Source of the DNA: Kineosporia babensis | Lineage (GTDB): Bacteria > Actinomycetota > Actinomycetes > Actinomycetales > Kineosporiaceae | Length of the DNA: 64,000 bases | Reading direction: 5' to 3' | Assembly: GCF_021129305.1 (NCBI RefSeq) | Contig: NZ_JAJOMB010000004.1 | Span: forward strand, 372,001-436,000 | Shown: piece after piece, positions 1 to 8,523 of the stretch | Layout of the letters: every line of letters starts with the position of its first letter | Position numbering within the stretch: the stretch's first letter is position 1 | Position numbers and translations under genes: made by a program | The notes under the pieces: model-generated | What the model saw: only the letters and a program-made list of their open reading frames with translations | What the model was told of the DNA's origin: nothing | The model's database searches: none

Positions 1-289
1 CCACGAGTTCCGGTTCCAGGGGAGCGCCGCTCTCCCGGCTGCGGTTGACCAGCTCGGCGGCGGTGGCCTGATGCCCTTCCCGGCCCGCGGCCTCGGCCTG
101 CCAGATCAGCGAACTGGCCACCGCGGCCGCATCACCCAGGTCCTCGGCCTGCTTCTGCAGTTCGTGCGCGAGCTTGCGGGCCTGCGAGGGCTGGGAGCCG
201 ATCAGCTCGTCCAGCGCCGCGAGTTCGGCCCGGATCCGGGCCGGTTCGCCGGGCACCCCGGTCAGGAGATCCTGCTGGCCCTCGCTCAC
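1..289 (-). CDS. Partial signalling protein, N-terminal part; tandem paralogue of the adjacent GGDEF protein
   Basis: An open minus-strand frame begins with GTG at 289 and runs without a stop off the left edge of the window (about 96 codons seen). Its start overlaps the TGA stop of the upstream gene as GTGA, which suggests translational coupling. The visible residues (LAALDELIG, then SSLIWQAEAAGREG and AELVNRSRE) align with the N-terminal helical region of the upstream gene (LAALDDVVG, SAILWQAEASQRDG, SVLINQVRD), so the two are tandem duplicates. The region looks like TPR-type helical repeats. By analogy a C-terminal GGDEF domain may lie outside the window, but that part is not visible. Frame and homology are clear; the full function is not. 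Confidence 0.75.
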   Translation of the reverse strand, partial: MSEGQQDLLTGVPGEPARIRAELAALDELIGSQPSQARKLAHELQKQAEDLGDAAAVASSLIWQAEAAGREGHQATAAELVNRSRESGAPLEPELV

Positions 290-1905
290 CCGGCACCCGA
301 CGTCTTTCCATCGGTGCAGATCCGGTTGCGCCCGGCCGATTTCGCCGCGTACAGCTGGGCATCGGCCCGGGCCAGCAACGACGAGCGGGTGTCCTCCGGG
401 CCGGCGGTGGCCATTCCTCCGCTCAGCGTCACGATCCGGCCGGGGGTGATCTTCGTCCATGGGTAGTTCTCCACCGACCGACGCAGACCGTCGACGATCG
501 CCAAAGCCTGCGCAACGTCTGCGGTCACCACGATCAGCAGCAGCTCCTCGCCGCCCAGGCGCGCCGCGAACGATCCGGCCCCGGGCGCCTCGGCGGCCTC
601 TTCCAGCAGAGTCGCCACGATCCGGAGCACCTCGTCGCCGACCTCGTGCGAGAAGGTGTCGTTCACCAGCTTGAAGTGGTCCAGGTCGAGCAGCGCCACG
701 CTGACCTGACCCGGCGCCGTCAGCTGGTCGTCGAGCAGGCCGGGCAGGCGTTCCTCCACGTACAGCCGGTTGCGCAGGCCGGTCAGCGGATCCCGCCGGG
801 CCTCCTCCCGGTAGCGCGCCGCCTCCTCGCGGGCGGTGATCGTCTCGTAGATCGTCTGCCGGGCCTTGGCCTGGGCCTCACGCTGCTGGTAGAGCAGTTC
901 CTGATCGGCCGCGTAGAACGCCTTGTGGGTCTGGAAGGCAGCCTTGAAATCCCCCAGCGCGGCCTGGACCTCGGCCTCCTCCTCGAGAATCCGGGCCCGG
1001 GTGCGGGCGTAGGCCTCGGTCCCGCACATCTGCCCGGCGCGTTTCAGCGTCGCCGAGGCCACCTCGGGCAGGCCGAGCTGGCGCTGCGAAACGGCGAGGG
1101 TGAGCAGGTACTCGGGCAGCGCATCGGCGACCTTCGTCTCCAGCTGCTGGGCGGCGTCCACCGCCTGCTGGGCGGTCTCGGCGGCGGCGCCGGGATTGCG
1201 GCGCAGCAGATGGATCCGGGCGATCGTGTCCAGCGCATCGGCGTTGAGCGGGCGCTGGTAGCGGGTGCTGAGCGTCATCAGCGCCTGGGCCTCGTGCAGC
1301 GCCACCTGGGCCTCGCCGGCCTCCAGAGCGCCGTAGGCCCGGTTGTTGACCACCAGCATGTGCATCCGGCCGTCCCCGACCGCCAGTTCCTCGGCCCGGC
1401 CGTACCAGATCAGCGAGTCCTCGCGGGCACCGAGCTCGTCGAGCAGGTCACCGACCTTGATCAGCACCCGGGTGCGCAGCCGGCGCGAGACGTCCTCACC
1501 GAAAGCGGCCACCGAGTCCATCGCGTGTTCCAGGGCGGCGGGCCGGTCGCCGAGGTCGGTGTAGACCCGGGACATCAGCCAGGCGGCCCGCACCGTGTGT
1601 TCCGCGCTGAGCGGGGCGAAGGCGTCGCGGACCTGGTTGATCAGGACCGACGCGGCGGCCGGCTCACCGTCGCGCTGAGAGGCCTCGGCCTGCCACAGGA
1701 TCGCGCTGACGGTGGCGTCGTGATCGGCCAGCTCCTCCGCCCGGGCCCGCAGCGCGGTGGCCTGCCGGAGCGCACCGGCCGGATCGAAGCCGACCACGTC
1801 GTCCAGGGCCGCCAGCTCCTGGGTCAGCTGGGCCGGGGTCAGCAGTACGGCCGGCGGTGAGGGAGTCACCGTCAGGCCGTCACGGGGTTGCTTCACCTCG
1901 ATCAC
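286..1905 (-). CDS. GGDEF-domain protein with N-terminal TPR-like repeats, putative diguanylate cyclase
   Basis: 539 residues starting at GTG 1905, preceded by the Shine-Dalgarno sequence AGGAAGG about nine bases upstream. Residues 1 to about 340 are alpha-helical, Ala/Leu-rich TPR-like repeats. A short coiled coil rich in Glu, Arg and Ala (around 335-368) leads into a GGDEF domain from RDPLTGLRNR (about 370) to the C-terminus. The catalytic signature reads RLGGEEL near residues 446-452, a GGEEF-type motif with Leu in the last position, so cyclic-di-GMP synthesis is plausible. No RxxD inhibitory site is seen just upstream of the motif. There is no signal peptide or membrane segment, so a cytoplasmic sensor is likely. 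The stop overlaps the start of a paralogue. Confidence 0.85.
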   Translation of the reverse strand: MIEVKQPRDGLTVTPSPPAVLLTPAQLTQELAALDDVVGFDPAGALRQATALRARAEELADHDATVSAILWQAEASQRDGEPAAASVLINQVRDAFAPLSAEHTVRAAWLMSRVYTDLGDRPAALEHAMDSVAAFGEDVSRRLRTRVLIKVGDLLDELGAREDSLIWYGRAEELAVGDGRMHMLVVNNRAYGALEAGEAQVALHEAQALMTLSTRYQRPLNADALDTIARIHLLRRNPGAAAETAQQAVDAAQQLETKVADALPEYLLTLAVSQRQLGLPEVASATLKRAGQMCGTEAYARTRARILEEEAEVQAALGDFKAAFQTHKAFYAADQELLYQQREAQAKARQTIYETITAREEAARYREEARRDPLTGLRNRLYVEERLPGLLDDQLTAPGQVSVALLDLDHFKLVNDTFSHEVGDEVLRIVATLLEEAAEAPGAGSFAARLGGEELLLIVVTADVAQALAIVDGLRRSVENYPWTKITPGRIVTLSGGMATAGPEDTRSSLLARADAQLYAAKSAGRNRICTDGKTSGAG

Positions 1906-2435
1906 ACCCCGCGCCTTCCTGAAGATCTGCTCATGAGGACCATCGGTCGCTGGAATGCCGTTCTTGACCGGTCAGGCCCGCTGCCCGCCGCCGTGGTGCA
2001 TCACAGTTCGACCGCGTCCACCCTCCCCCGGCTCCGGGACGAGCACTTCTCCAGAACTGTCCCGGCGATCAGTACGCACCGTGTCATTATGGCTGCCGCC
2101 ACCCCGAATGCACGGTCAGTGCGCGTTCAACTTTCACGAATTCCGTACCGGTTTCCCCGCGGCCCCCGCGTGCCTCAACCGTGCCGGTGTCCGACCCCCA
2201 CCAGCAACCTTGCGGGCCGAGCCGGGCATTCGTCAATGCCCGGCGCCGACCGGACCGGATCCCAATTGTTGGACGCCTGCCAAGACTTTCGGGCAAGGCA
2301 AGACTTTCGGGCAAGGCAAGACTTTCGGGCCAGGGCGGGCGTCCGCGGTCCGGCCGGCCGTTTCCGGTGCGGCCGGAAAGAACGGGCGCGGCCCTGCCGC
2401 CCAGCCGGATCCGGGTGCTAGCGTCCGGACGGGTG
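1906..2435. other. Intergenic region with divergent promoters and a short tandem repeat
   Basis: 530 bases between the divergent GGDEF gene and the aldo/keto reductase gene. It must hold the promoters of both. Apart from the three-copy 18-base repeat listed separately I see no gene: the open frames crossing it lack a recognisable protein and a convincing ribosome binding site. Confidence 0.5.
2280..2333. repeat. Three tandem copies of an 18-bp repeat
   Basis: The unit GCAAGACTTTCGGGCAAG is repeated three times head to tail. The first copy differs at base 1 and the last copy at base 17. It lies about 100 bases upstream of the aldo/keto reductase start. The role is unknown; it may be a minisatellite or a set of regulator binding sites. 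Confidence 0.8.
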
Positions 2436-3455
2436 ATGGATTTTCGGACTTTGGGTCATTCCGGCTGCTCGGTCTCCTCGCTCTGCCTGGGCACGATGAC
2501 GTTCGGCGACGAGAGCGACGAGGCCACCGCGCACGCCATGCTCGACCGGTACGTCGAGGCCGGCGGCAATTTCATCGATACCGCGGACGTGTACAACGAC
2601 GGGCGCTCCGAAGAGATCGTCGGCCGCTGGCTGAGCCGGCGCGCGGCCGACGTCGTGGTCGCAACCAAGGCCCGTTTCCCCACGGACGACTCTCCCAACG
2701 GGGTGGGCCTGTCGGCGCGGCACCTGAGTTCCGCGCTGGACGCCTCGCTGGCTCGGCTGGGTGTGGAGACCATCGACCTCTACCAGCTGCACGCCTTCGA
2801 CCCGCACACCCCGATCGACGAAACCCTGCGCACGCTGGACGGTTTCATCCGCTCGGGCAAGATCCGCTACTACGGCCTGTCGAACTTCACCGGGTGGCAG
2901 CTGACCAAGCTGGTGCACCGCGCCGCGGCCCTGAACATCCCGGCCCCGGTCACCCTCCAGCCGCAGTACAACCTGCTGGTGCGCGAGATCGAGTGGGAGA
3001 TCGTGCCGGCCGTGCTCGATGCCGGGATGGGCATGCTGCCCTGGGGCCCGCTGGGCGCCGGGTGGCTGACCGGTAAGTACCAGCGGGACCAGCGCCCGGC
3101 CGGGGCAACCAGGCTGGGCGAGAATCCGCAGCGGGGCATGGAGGCCTACGACCGGCGCAGCACCGAGCAGACCTGGGCCGTGGTGGAGGCCGTGCAGCAG
3201 ATCGCCGGGCAACGCGGAGTTCCGATGGCCCAGGTCGCCCTGTCCTGGGTGACGAACCGGCCCGGGGTCACCGCGTCGATCCTCGGCGCCCGCACGGTGG
3301 AACAACTGGAGACCAACCTGGCATCGGCCGGACTGAACCTGACGGCCGAGGAGACCGCCCACCTCGACGAGGTCAGCCTGCCCAAGGTGGCCGACTACCC
3401 CTACGGAGAGCTGGGCATCGTGCAGCGCAGCCGCAAATTGTCGGGAGGTCGTTAG
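2436..3455 (+). CDS. Aldo/keto reductase
   Basis: 339 residues, the normal length for the family. ATG at 2436 is chosen because the family's first strand (MDFRTLGHSG) begins there; GTG at 2433 is an in-frame alternative. The NADPH-dependent reductase barrel is intact. The catalytic tetrad is visible as Asp and Tyr in FIDTADVYNDG, Lys in VVATKARF and His in YQLHAFD. The C-terminal cofactor-binding stretch (SILGARTVEQLETNL) is typical of the YghZ/YajO-like subgroup. The substrate cannot be predicted. Its stop codon overlaps the stop codon of the convergent secreted-protein gene by four bases. Confidence 0.9.
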   Translation: MDFRTLGHSGCSVSSLCLGTMTFGDESDEATAHAMLDRYVEAGGNFIDTADVYNDGRSEEIVGRWLSRRAADVVVATKARFPTDDSPNGVGLSARHLSSALDASLARLGVETIDLYQLHAFDPHTPIDETLRTLDGFIRSGKIRYYGLSNFTGWQLTKLVHRAAALNIPAPVTLQPQYNLLVREIEWEIVPAVLDAGMGMLPWGPLGAGWLTGKYQRDQRPAGATRLGENPQRGMEAYDRRSTEQTWAVVEAVQQIAGQRGVPMAQVALSWVTNRPGVTASILGARTVEQLETNLASAGLNLTAEETAHLDEVSLPKVADYPYGELGIVQRSRKLSGGR

Positions 3456-5755
3456 ACCTTGCTGATCTTCAAGGTGCCGGTGATCTTCTTCTCTCCTCGG
3501 ATGCCGATCGCCGCCCCCTCGCCGTCTTTCGCCTCAGCGGTGAGTTCCCAGCTGTAGCTGCCGTTGGCCAGGGCCTTGCCGGCGCCGTTGCGCCCGTCGA
3601 AGACCAGGTCGCGGATGCTGCCGTCCGGCCCGGTGCCGGTCAGCGTGCGCAGGGTGCTGCCGGTCCGGGTGCTGCGGATGGTCAGCTTCACCTCGTTGAC
3701 CGGCTTGGACAGGTCGAACTGGGGCGTCCAGGTGTCGGCCCGGCCGTCGCCGTTGGGGGTGAAACCGGCCGGGGCGAACGTACCGATCAGCCTCGGCCGG
3801 TAGGGCACCGCGTAGCTGCGGTAGACCACCACGGCCCCGGTGCTGACCCGCCGGGCCAGGTAGTGGTCGTCCAGCCGGATGGTGCGCCCGGCCGCGGCGT
3901 AGGCCCACGGCACGGACTTGGCGCTGTTCAGGTTCAGCGTGTACGTCTTGGCGTTCGCGTTCCAGGCCAGCGTGCCCTCGCCGCTGGTCAGCTCGACCAG
4001 CGGGCCGGTGATCTTCACCTTGCGCACCTTGCTGGAACTCAAGTTCCGCACGCTGAGTTCGCGCCCACCGGACTGCCAGGCCACGGTGTTGCCCCAGATC
4101 GTCACCTTCGGCGAACTGACCTTGCTCGAGGCCAGTTTGCCGGGATTCTTCTTGGACTTCGGCCGGTCCAGATCCCGCAGCCAGATATCGGTATCGCCGT
4201 TCTTGGCCCGCTTGGTGTAGACCAGCCGGGGCCCGTAGAGATCGTCGTTGCCGGACCAGGTGAACAGCTCACCGGCCGCGGCGCCCGGCCGGGAGTAGAT
4301 CTGCCGGCCCGCGGCGTCGAACACGTGCCCGGCGGAAATCATGTAGGGCCCGGAAAGATTCGGATAGCGGTCGTCGCTCTCCCCGGTGGGCTGGAACGAC
4401 CACTCCTGCTTGATCGTGGCGCTGGTCCGGCCCCGGTCGAGCAGGCGCCAATTGAACCAGCCTCCGGTGAACTGGTCGCTGACCACGCCCCGGCCGGCCG
4501 AGAACGACATGCTGCGGGCCGGATCGCCCGGCAGGAAGGCGGTTCCGTAGTCCAGCTCGACCTCGTCGCCCAGCACCGGCCGGCCCAGACCGGTCACCGG
4601 CCTCGACCAGACATGCATGGGCGTGGGCCGGGCCAGCGGATAGTTGTCCTCGTTGTCGAAGATCGGGTTGTCGGAGTAGTACACCCGCCCGGCCGCCATC
4701 GAGATGCCCCAAACCGGTGCGTCCGGTGCGTCCACAGTGGCCACCCGGGTCGGCGTCGTGCCCTCGACCGTGTACACCCCCGCGTCCTGGCCGCGGCCAC
4801 CGACGCTGAAGAGCCAGCGCGAGCCGTCGGCCCGCAACGATCCCGATTCGTCAGGCAGAACAACGGTTTCCACCGCGCCCGAGGTGGAGACGGTGCGCAG
4901 CCGCCAGTTGTCCTTGCTCTTGTACACGTAGCCGATCCCGTCGGAACCGGCCACCTTCTGGGCGTTGTCGGCCCAGTCGTCCGTTTCTTCGTACGTGGTC
5001 ACCGGGCCGCCGGAACGCGCGCGGATCTTGATGGGCTGAGGCTCACCCACGGTCTGGTTACGCCACCAGGTGATGGTGGTGGGCGAGATGTCGTACCCCA
5101 GGATCCCGGCCTTCTCGGTGGCCACCCGTTCTGTTGTTCCGCTCGTGAAATCGACCAGGTCCAGATGGGTCTCGCCGTCCGTGCCGCTGGTCTGGGCCAG
5201 CAGGCCGTCGGTGGTCAGATCGAAGCCGTAGCTGTTGGGCGGGACCTTGGCCAGGCGGGTGGCCGCGCCGTTGTCGAAGCGGGTGGAGACCAGATAGCCG
5301 TCGGCCGTACCGATCCAGCTGTCCGCGGTGAAGGCCAGCGGGCGGGAGGTGACGGTGCCCAGAACGGCGTCGACCCCGGTGACCACGTTGAGCCGGTGCA
5401 TCTCGTAACGGGTGGGGTTGCCGGGCTGGTCGAACACGTAGCCCAGCTGCTGACCGACCACCCCGAGGAAGGTGACGTCCCACATCCGGTCGGCGGGCAC
5501 CGGCAGTTGGCGCTCCACCAGTTGCTCGCCGTTCGCGCTGGTGAAGATGCCGTAGCCACCGCTGACCGGCTTGGCGACCTGCGCCGCGTAGCCCTCGGCG
5601 GAACCCCCGAGCAGCGTGATCGAGACCTGTTCGGTGGGATGCAGCGGTACCGGCGTGGAGTTGTCACTGGCCTGCGCCGACGGTGTGGTCAGGGCGAGGA
5701 CCAGCGCGGTGACCGCGGCCGCCGTGAGCGTTCTTCTGCCTGCACGATTCGTCAT
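3452..5755 (-). CDS. Large secreted protein with beta-propeller-like repeats and a C-terminal FlgD-Ig-like domain
   Basis: 767 residues with a Sec signal peptide (positive MTNRAGRR, a hydrophobic core to about residue 27, then SAQAS). The body contains repeated WD/TolB-like strand patterns such as WLFSVGGRG and LVYTKRA...DIWLRDL, which suggest a beta-propeller. Near residues 660-680 is FTPNGDGRADTW, followed by KLTIRSTRTG and VFDGRNGAGKALANGSYSWEL, the pattern of FlgD-Ig/CHU_C-type immunoglobulin-like domains. No sortase motif or lipobox is seen, so the protein is probably released or held non-covalently. Enzymatic residues are not evident. It is unrelated to the neighbouring oxidoreductases. 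Confidence 0.8.
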   Translation of the reverse strand: MTNRAGRRTLTAAAVTALVLALTTPSAQASDNSTPVPLHPTEQVSITLLGGSAEGYAAQVAKPVSGGYGIFTSANGEQLVERQLPVPADRMWDVTFLGVVGQQLGYVFDQPGNPTRYEMHRLNVVTGVDAVLGTVTSRPLAFTADSWIGTADGYLVSTRFDNGAATRLAKVPPNSYGFDLTTDGLLAQTSGTDGETHLDLVDFTSGTTERVATEKAGILGYDISPTTITWWRNQTVGEPQPIKIRARSGGPVTTYEETDDWADNAQKVAGSDGIGYVYKSKDNWRLRTVSTSGAVETVVLPDESGSLRADGSRWLFSVGGRGQDAGVYTVEGTTPTRVATVDAPDAPVWGISMAAGRVYYSDNPIFDNEDNYPLARPTPMHVWSRPVTGLGRPVLGDEVELDYGTAFLPGDPARSMSFSAGRGVVSDQFTGGWFNWRLLDRGRTSATIKQEWSFQPTGESDDRYPNLSGPYMISAGHVFDAAGRQIYSRPGAAAGELFTWSGNDDLYGPRLVYTKRAKNGDTDIWLRDLDRPKSKKNPGKLASSKVSSPKVTIWGNTVAWQSGGRELSVRNLSSSKVRKVKITGPLVELTSGEGTLAWNANAKTYTLNLNSAKSVPWAYAAAGRTIRLDDHYLARRVSTGAVVVYRSYAVPYRPRLIGTFAPAGFTPNGDGRADTWTPQFDLSKPVNEVKLTIRSTRTGSTLRTLTGTGPDGSIRDLVFDGRNGAGKALANGSYSWELTAEAKDGEGAAIGIRGEKKITGTLKISKV

Positions 5756-5901
5756 CTCGCCCCCACTTCGTCGTGAGCCACCATTGTGACCACGCGATTA
5801 CCAAAAGGAGCGGGATTCCACTCTTCGGGAGCACTTCCCAGCCGAGCGGGCGATGCCCGGGCGGGGCAGACGCCCGAGGCGCCCACCCCGTCCTGGCGGC
5901 T

Positions 5902-6840
5902 CTACGGCGCGAGCAGCGGCCGGACCTCCTGCCCCAGGAACCGGATGAAACCCTCGAGGTCGGGCTCGTCCGAGGTGGGCTGCAGGATCACCGTGGTGCA
6001 GCCGAGCCGGTGCAGGCGCCGCACATCCGCCGCGACGGTGGCCGCGTCACCGGCGACTCCGTTGCCCGGCCCGGGCTTGCGGCCCCAGATCGGCAACTCG
6101 GCGTCGACCCGGGCCTGAGCATCCGGACCGGTGGCGGCGATCTGGCCGACCGAGATCTCGTGCCCGACGCCGGCCAGCGCCGGTGCCTTGGCCTGCACGC
6201 CCTCACGCACCAGTTGCACGCGCTCGCCGAGCTCGGTGTCCGACCCCGCGAAGCTGAGCATCGAGCCGTCGCCCACCTCACCGGTCAGCTTCAGCGTCTT
6301 CGGGCCTTCTCCCCCGACCCACAGCTTCGGCGGGGTGAGCGGCGGCCAGTCCAGCTTCACGTCGGTCAGGTTGACGTACTTGCCCTCGACCGTGACCTTC
6401 TCGCCGTGCAGCAGCCGGCGCAGCGCGTCGGAGTACTCACGCAGCAGGGTCAGCGGAGAGGCGGCCCGGTTGCCGACCTGGCCCATCCAGCTCTGCACGC
6501 CGTGCCCGACCCCGGGCAGCACCCGGCCCGGGAACATCCGTTCCAGCGTGGCGATCTCCATCGCCGTGAGCGCGACGTTACGTAGCGGCGCGGGCATCAG
6601 GCCGATCCCGACCCGGACCCGCTCGGTCCAGGCCAGCGCCGCGGCCGCACTGGCCACCCCGCTCTCCTTGAAACAGTCCTCCCAGACCCAGAAGTCGTCC
6701 AGACCGGACTCCTCGGCGGCGACCACGAGGGAACGCAGGCGCTCGGGCGGGACGACGGGGACGAAGGCGACTCCGAGCCGAGGCTGCCCGGACGACGCCG
6801 CTGTCGTGCTGTTGTCTGCCGTGGAAGTCATGACGCCCAT
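5902..6840 (-). CDS. LLM-class (luciferase-like) flavin-dependent oxidoreductase
   Basis: 312 residues from ATG 6840, preceded by a weak GGGGTG. ATG 6831 and TTG 6852 are alternatives in the same frame. The sequence shows the bacterial luciferase-like TIM barrel: an N-terminal GVAFVPVVPPERL strand, GLDDFWVWEDCF, the VGIGLMPAPLRN loop, ERMFPGRVLPGVGHG and LWVGGEGPKTLKL. These are the usual FMN/F420-binding regions. Actinomycete members often use coenzyme F420, but the cofactor cannot be decided from sequence. It sits 146 bases upstream of the secreted-protein gene on the same strand, with no obvious functional link. Confidence 0.88.
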   Translation of the reverse strand: MGVMTSTADNSTTAASSGQPRLGVAFVPVVPPERLRSLVVAAEESGLDDFWVWEDCFKESGVASAAAALAWTERVRVGIGLMPAPLRNVALTAMEIATLERMFPGRVLPGVGHGVQSWMGQVGNRAASPLTLLREYSDALRRLLHGEKVTVEGKYVNLTDVKLDWPPLTPPKLWVGGEGPKTLKLTGEVGDGSMLSFAGSDTELGERVQLVREGVQAKAPALAGVGHEISVGQIAATGPDAQARVDAELPIWGRKPGPGNGVAGDAATVAADVRRLHRLGCTTVILQPTSDEPDLEGFIRFLGQEVRPLLAP

Positions 6841-6858
6841 CCAACACCCCAAACGCGA

Positions 6859-6893
6859 CGATCGGCCCCCGGCACAGTGCCGGAAGCCGATCG
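6859..6893 (-). terminator. Hairpin downstream of rbpA
   Basis: Inverted repeat CGATCGGC / GCCGATCG enclosing an inner CCGGCAC / GTGCCGG stem. It lies 24 bases past the rbpA stop and just before the oxidoreductase gene. There is no U-tract, as is common for actinobacterial terminators. Confidence 0.65.
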
Positions 6894-6916
6894 GGAAGCA
6901 GAACCTGCGGTGGAAC

Positions 6917-7267
6917 TCAGCGAATGATGCGGCGCGAGCGCAGCGAGCTCAGCGCCTCTTCCAGGATCGCCTGGCCGTCGGCGTCGCTACGACGCTCCTT
7001 CACGTAGGCGAGGTGCGTCTTGTACGGCTCGTTCCGCGGCGGTGAGGGCGGGGCGTTGCGGTCCTGCCCGGCCGGGAAACCGCACCGAGGGCAGTCCCAG
7101 GTCTCCGGCGGCTGGACCCCGGCCTCCTCGGCGAAGCTCGGCTTGGTCTCGTGCTTGTTGGCGCACCAGTAGGAGATGCGCATACGGGGCGCTGTGTCGC
7201 CCCGCTCCGCCTCGCCCATCGGCCCGGCGCCAACTCGGCTGCCGCGGATAGCGTTGCCACTCGCCAC
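6917..7267 (-). CDS. rbpA: RNA polymerase-binding protein RbpA
   Basis: 116 residues, the expected size. RbpA is an actinobacterial essential transcription factor that binds the primary sigma factor and RNA polymerase and stabilises the open complex. The sequence has the family layout: a flexible N-terminal tail (GNAIRGSRVG), a zinc-ribbon-like core (ISYWCANKHET and TWDCPRCGFPAG), a basic linker (NEPYKTHLAYVKERRS) and the C-terminal sigma-interacting helix (ILEEALSSLRSRR). It is close to secG in the conserved glycolysis block. The identification is secure. Confidence 0.96.
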   Translation of the reverse strand: MASGNAIRGSRVGAGPMGEAERGDTAPRMRISYWCANKHETKPSFAEEAGVQPPETWDCPRCGFPAGQDRNAPPSPPRNEPYKTHLAYVKERRSDADGQAILEEALSSLRSRRIIR

Positions 7268-7318
7268 CGTGAATCCTCTCCTTCAGTACCCGGACTCGCG
7301 CCGGTTGCCGTATGTCGT

Positions 7319-7573
7319 TCAGAACGCGTCGGGGAAGAACCTGTAGATCAGGTTCAGCAGGACGATGACGATGCCCCAGGTGACGCCGATCGCGATCGTG
7401 AACCGATTGAGGTTGCGCTCGGCGACCCCCGAGCTGCCCATGCTGGAGGACATGCCGCCACCGAACATGTCCGACAGGCCGCCACCCCGCCCCTTATGGA
7501 GAAGGATCAGCAGCGTCAGGATCAGGCTGGTGATGACGAGAAGCACCTGAAGGCTCAGGCGTAGCACGGACAC
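7319..7573 (-). CDS. secG: Preprotein translocase subunit SecG
   Basis: 84 residues from GTG 7573. SecG is the small non-essential subunit of the SecYEG channel. Two membrane helices are visible (residues 5-25 and 59-77), separated by the conserved Gly/Ser-rich loop LHKGRGGGLSDMFGGG. Size, topology and the position directly after tpiA match the conserved actinobacterial order. Confidence 0.96.
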   Translation of the reverse strand: MSVLRLSLQVLLVITSLILTLLILLHKGRGGGLSDMFGGGMSSSMGSSGVAERNLNRFTIAIGVTWGIVIVLLNLIYRFFPDAF

Positions 7574-7646
7574 GCGGACCTCTATCTCGTTTGCTTGGTT
7601 TGGTCAGGATGCTCAGAAAGCAGTCTCGAGACACAGCGTAGGCGAT

Positions 7647-7681
7647 GCGCGGCCCCGGATCGGACAGATCCGGGGCCGCGC
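7647..7681 (-). terminator. Hairpin between tpiA and secG
   Basis: Perfect 15-base inverted repeat GCGCGGCCCCGGATC with a five-base loop (GGACA). It lies 42 bases after the tpiA stop and 74 bases before the secG start. There is no T-tract. It probably ends or attenuates the gap-pgk-tpiA transcript. Confidence 0.75.
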
Positions 7682-7722
7682 GCCGCGTGATACGCGGTTT
7701 TTACCAGACCTAAGCGTGTGCC

Positions 7723-8523
7723 TCAGGCTGTCTTATGGTCCCGATAGCGGACAATCGACGCGAAATCACCCGGATCGATCGACGCCCCGCCGACGAGAGC
7801 CCCGTCGACGTCTTCCTGCGCCATGATCGCCGCGACGTTCTGCGCCTTGACCGAGCCGCCGTACAGCACCCGGACCGCAGCCGCGACGTCGGCCGAGTAC
7901 AGCTCGCCGAGCCGCTTGCGGATCGCCGCGCAGACCTCCTGCGCGTCGTCCGGGGTGGCCGTCTCACCGGTGCCGATCGCCCAGACCGGCTCGTACGCGA
8001 TCACGATCGAGGCCGCCTTCTCGGCCGGCACCTCGGCCAGGTCGGCGTCCAGCTGGGCCAGGACGTGCTGGACCTGACGGCCCTCCTTGCGCACCTCCAG
8101 GCCCTCGCCGACGCAGACGATCGGGATCAGGTCGTGCCGAAGGGCCGCCTTGGTCTTGGCATTGACCACGGCGTCGTCCTCGGCGTGGTACTGCCGCCGC
8201 TCGGAGTGCCCGACCACCACGTAGGTGCACTTCAGCTTCGCGAGCATCGCACCGGAGATCTCTCCCGTGTACGCGCCCTTGTCGTACTGCGACAGGTCCT
8301 GTGCGCCGTACTTGAAGCCGAGCTTGTCGCCGTCCACCAGGGTCTGCACGGAGCGCAGGTCGGTGAACGGCGGCAGCAGCGCCACCTCGACGGCGTCGAA
8401 GTCGTGCTTCGCGTCGTCCAGGGTCCACGCCAGCTTCTGCACCAGGTGGGCCGCCTCGAAGTGGTCGAGGTTCATCTTCCAGTTCCCCGCCATCAGCGGG
8501 GTCCGGCCCTGTGCGGTGGCCAT
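7723..8523 (-). CDS. tpiA: Triosephosphate isomerase
   Basis: 266 residues, full length. It interconverts dihydroxyacetone phosphate and glyceraldehyde 3-phosphate. Catalytic features are visible: the N-terminal Lys in GNWKMNL, His in VVGHSERR, the active-site Glu in [12 protein letters not shown] and the phosphate-binding YGGSVKAQN and [10 protein letters not shown]. The ATG overlaps the pgk stop by one base (TGATG), indicating translational coupling within gap-pgk-tpiA. Confidence 0.98.
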   Translation of the reverse strand: MATAQGRTPLMAGNWKMNLDHFEAAHLVQKLAWTLDDAKHDFDAVEVALLPPFTDLRSVQTLVDGDKLGFKYGAQDLSQYDKGAYTGEISGAMLAKLKCTYVVVGHSERRQYHAEDDAVVNAKTKAALRHDLIPIVCVGEGLEVRKEGRQVQHVLAQLDADLAEVPAEKAASIVIAYEPVWAIGTGETATPDDAQEVCAAIRKRLGELYSADVAAAVRVLYGGSVKAQNVAAIMAQEDVDGALVGGASIDPGDFASIVRYRDHKTA

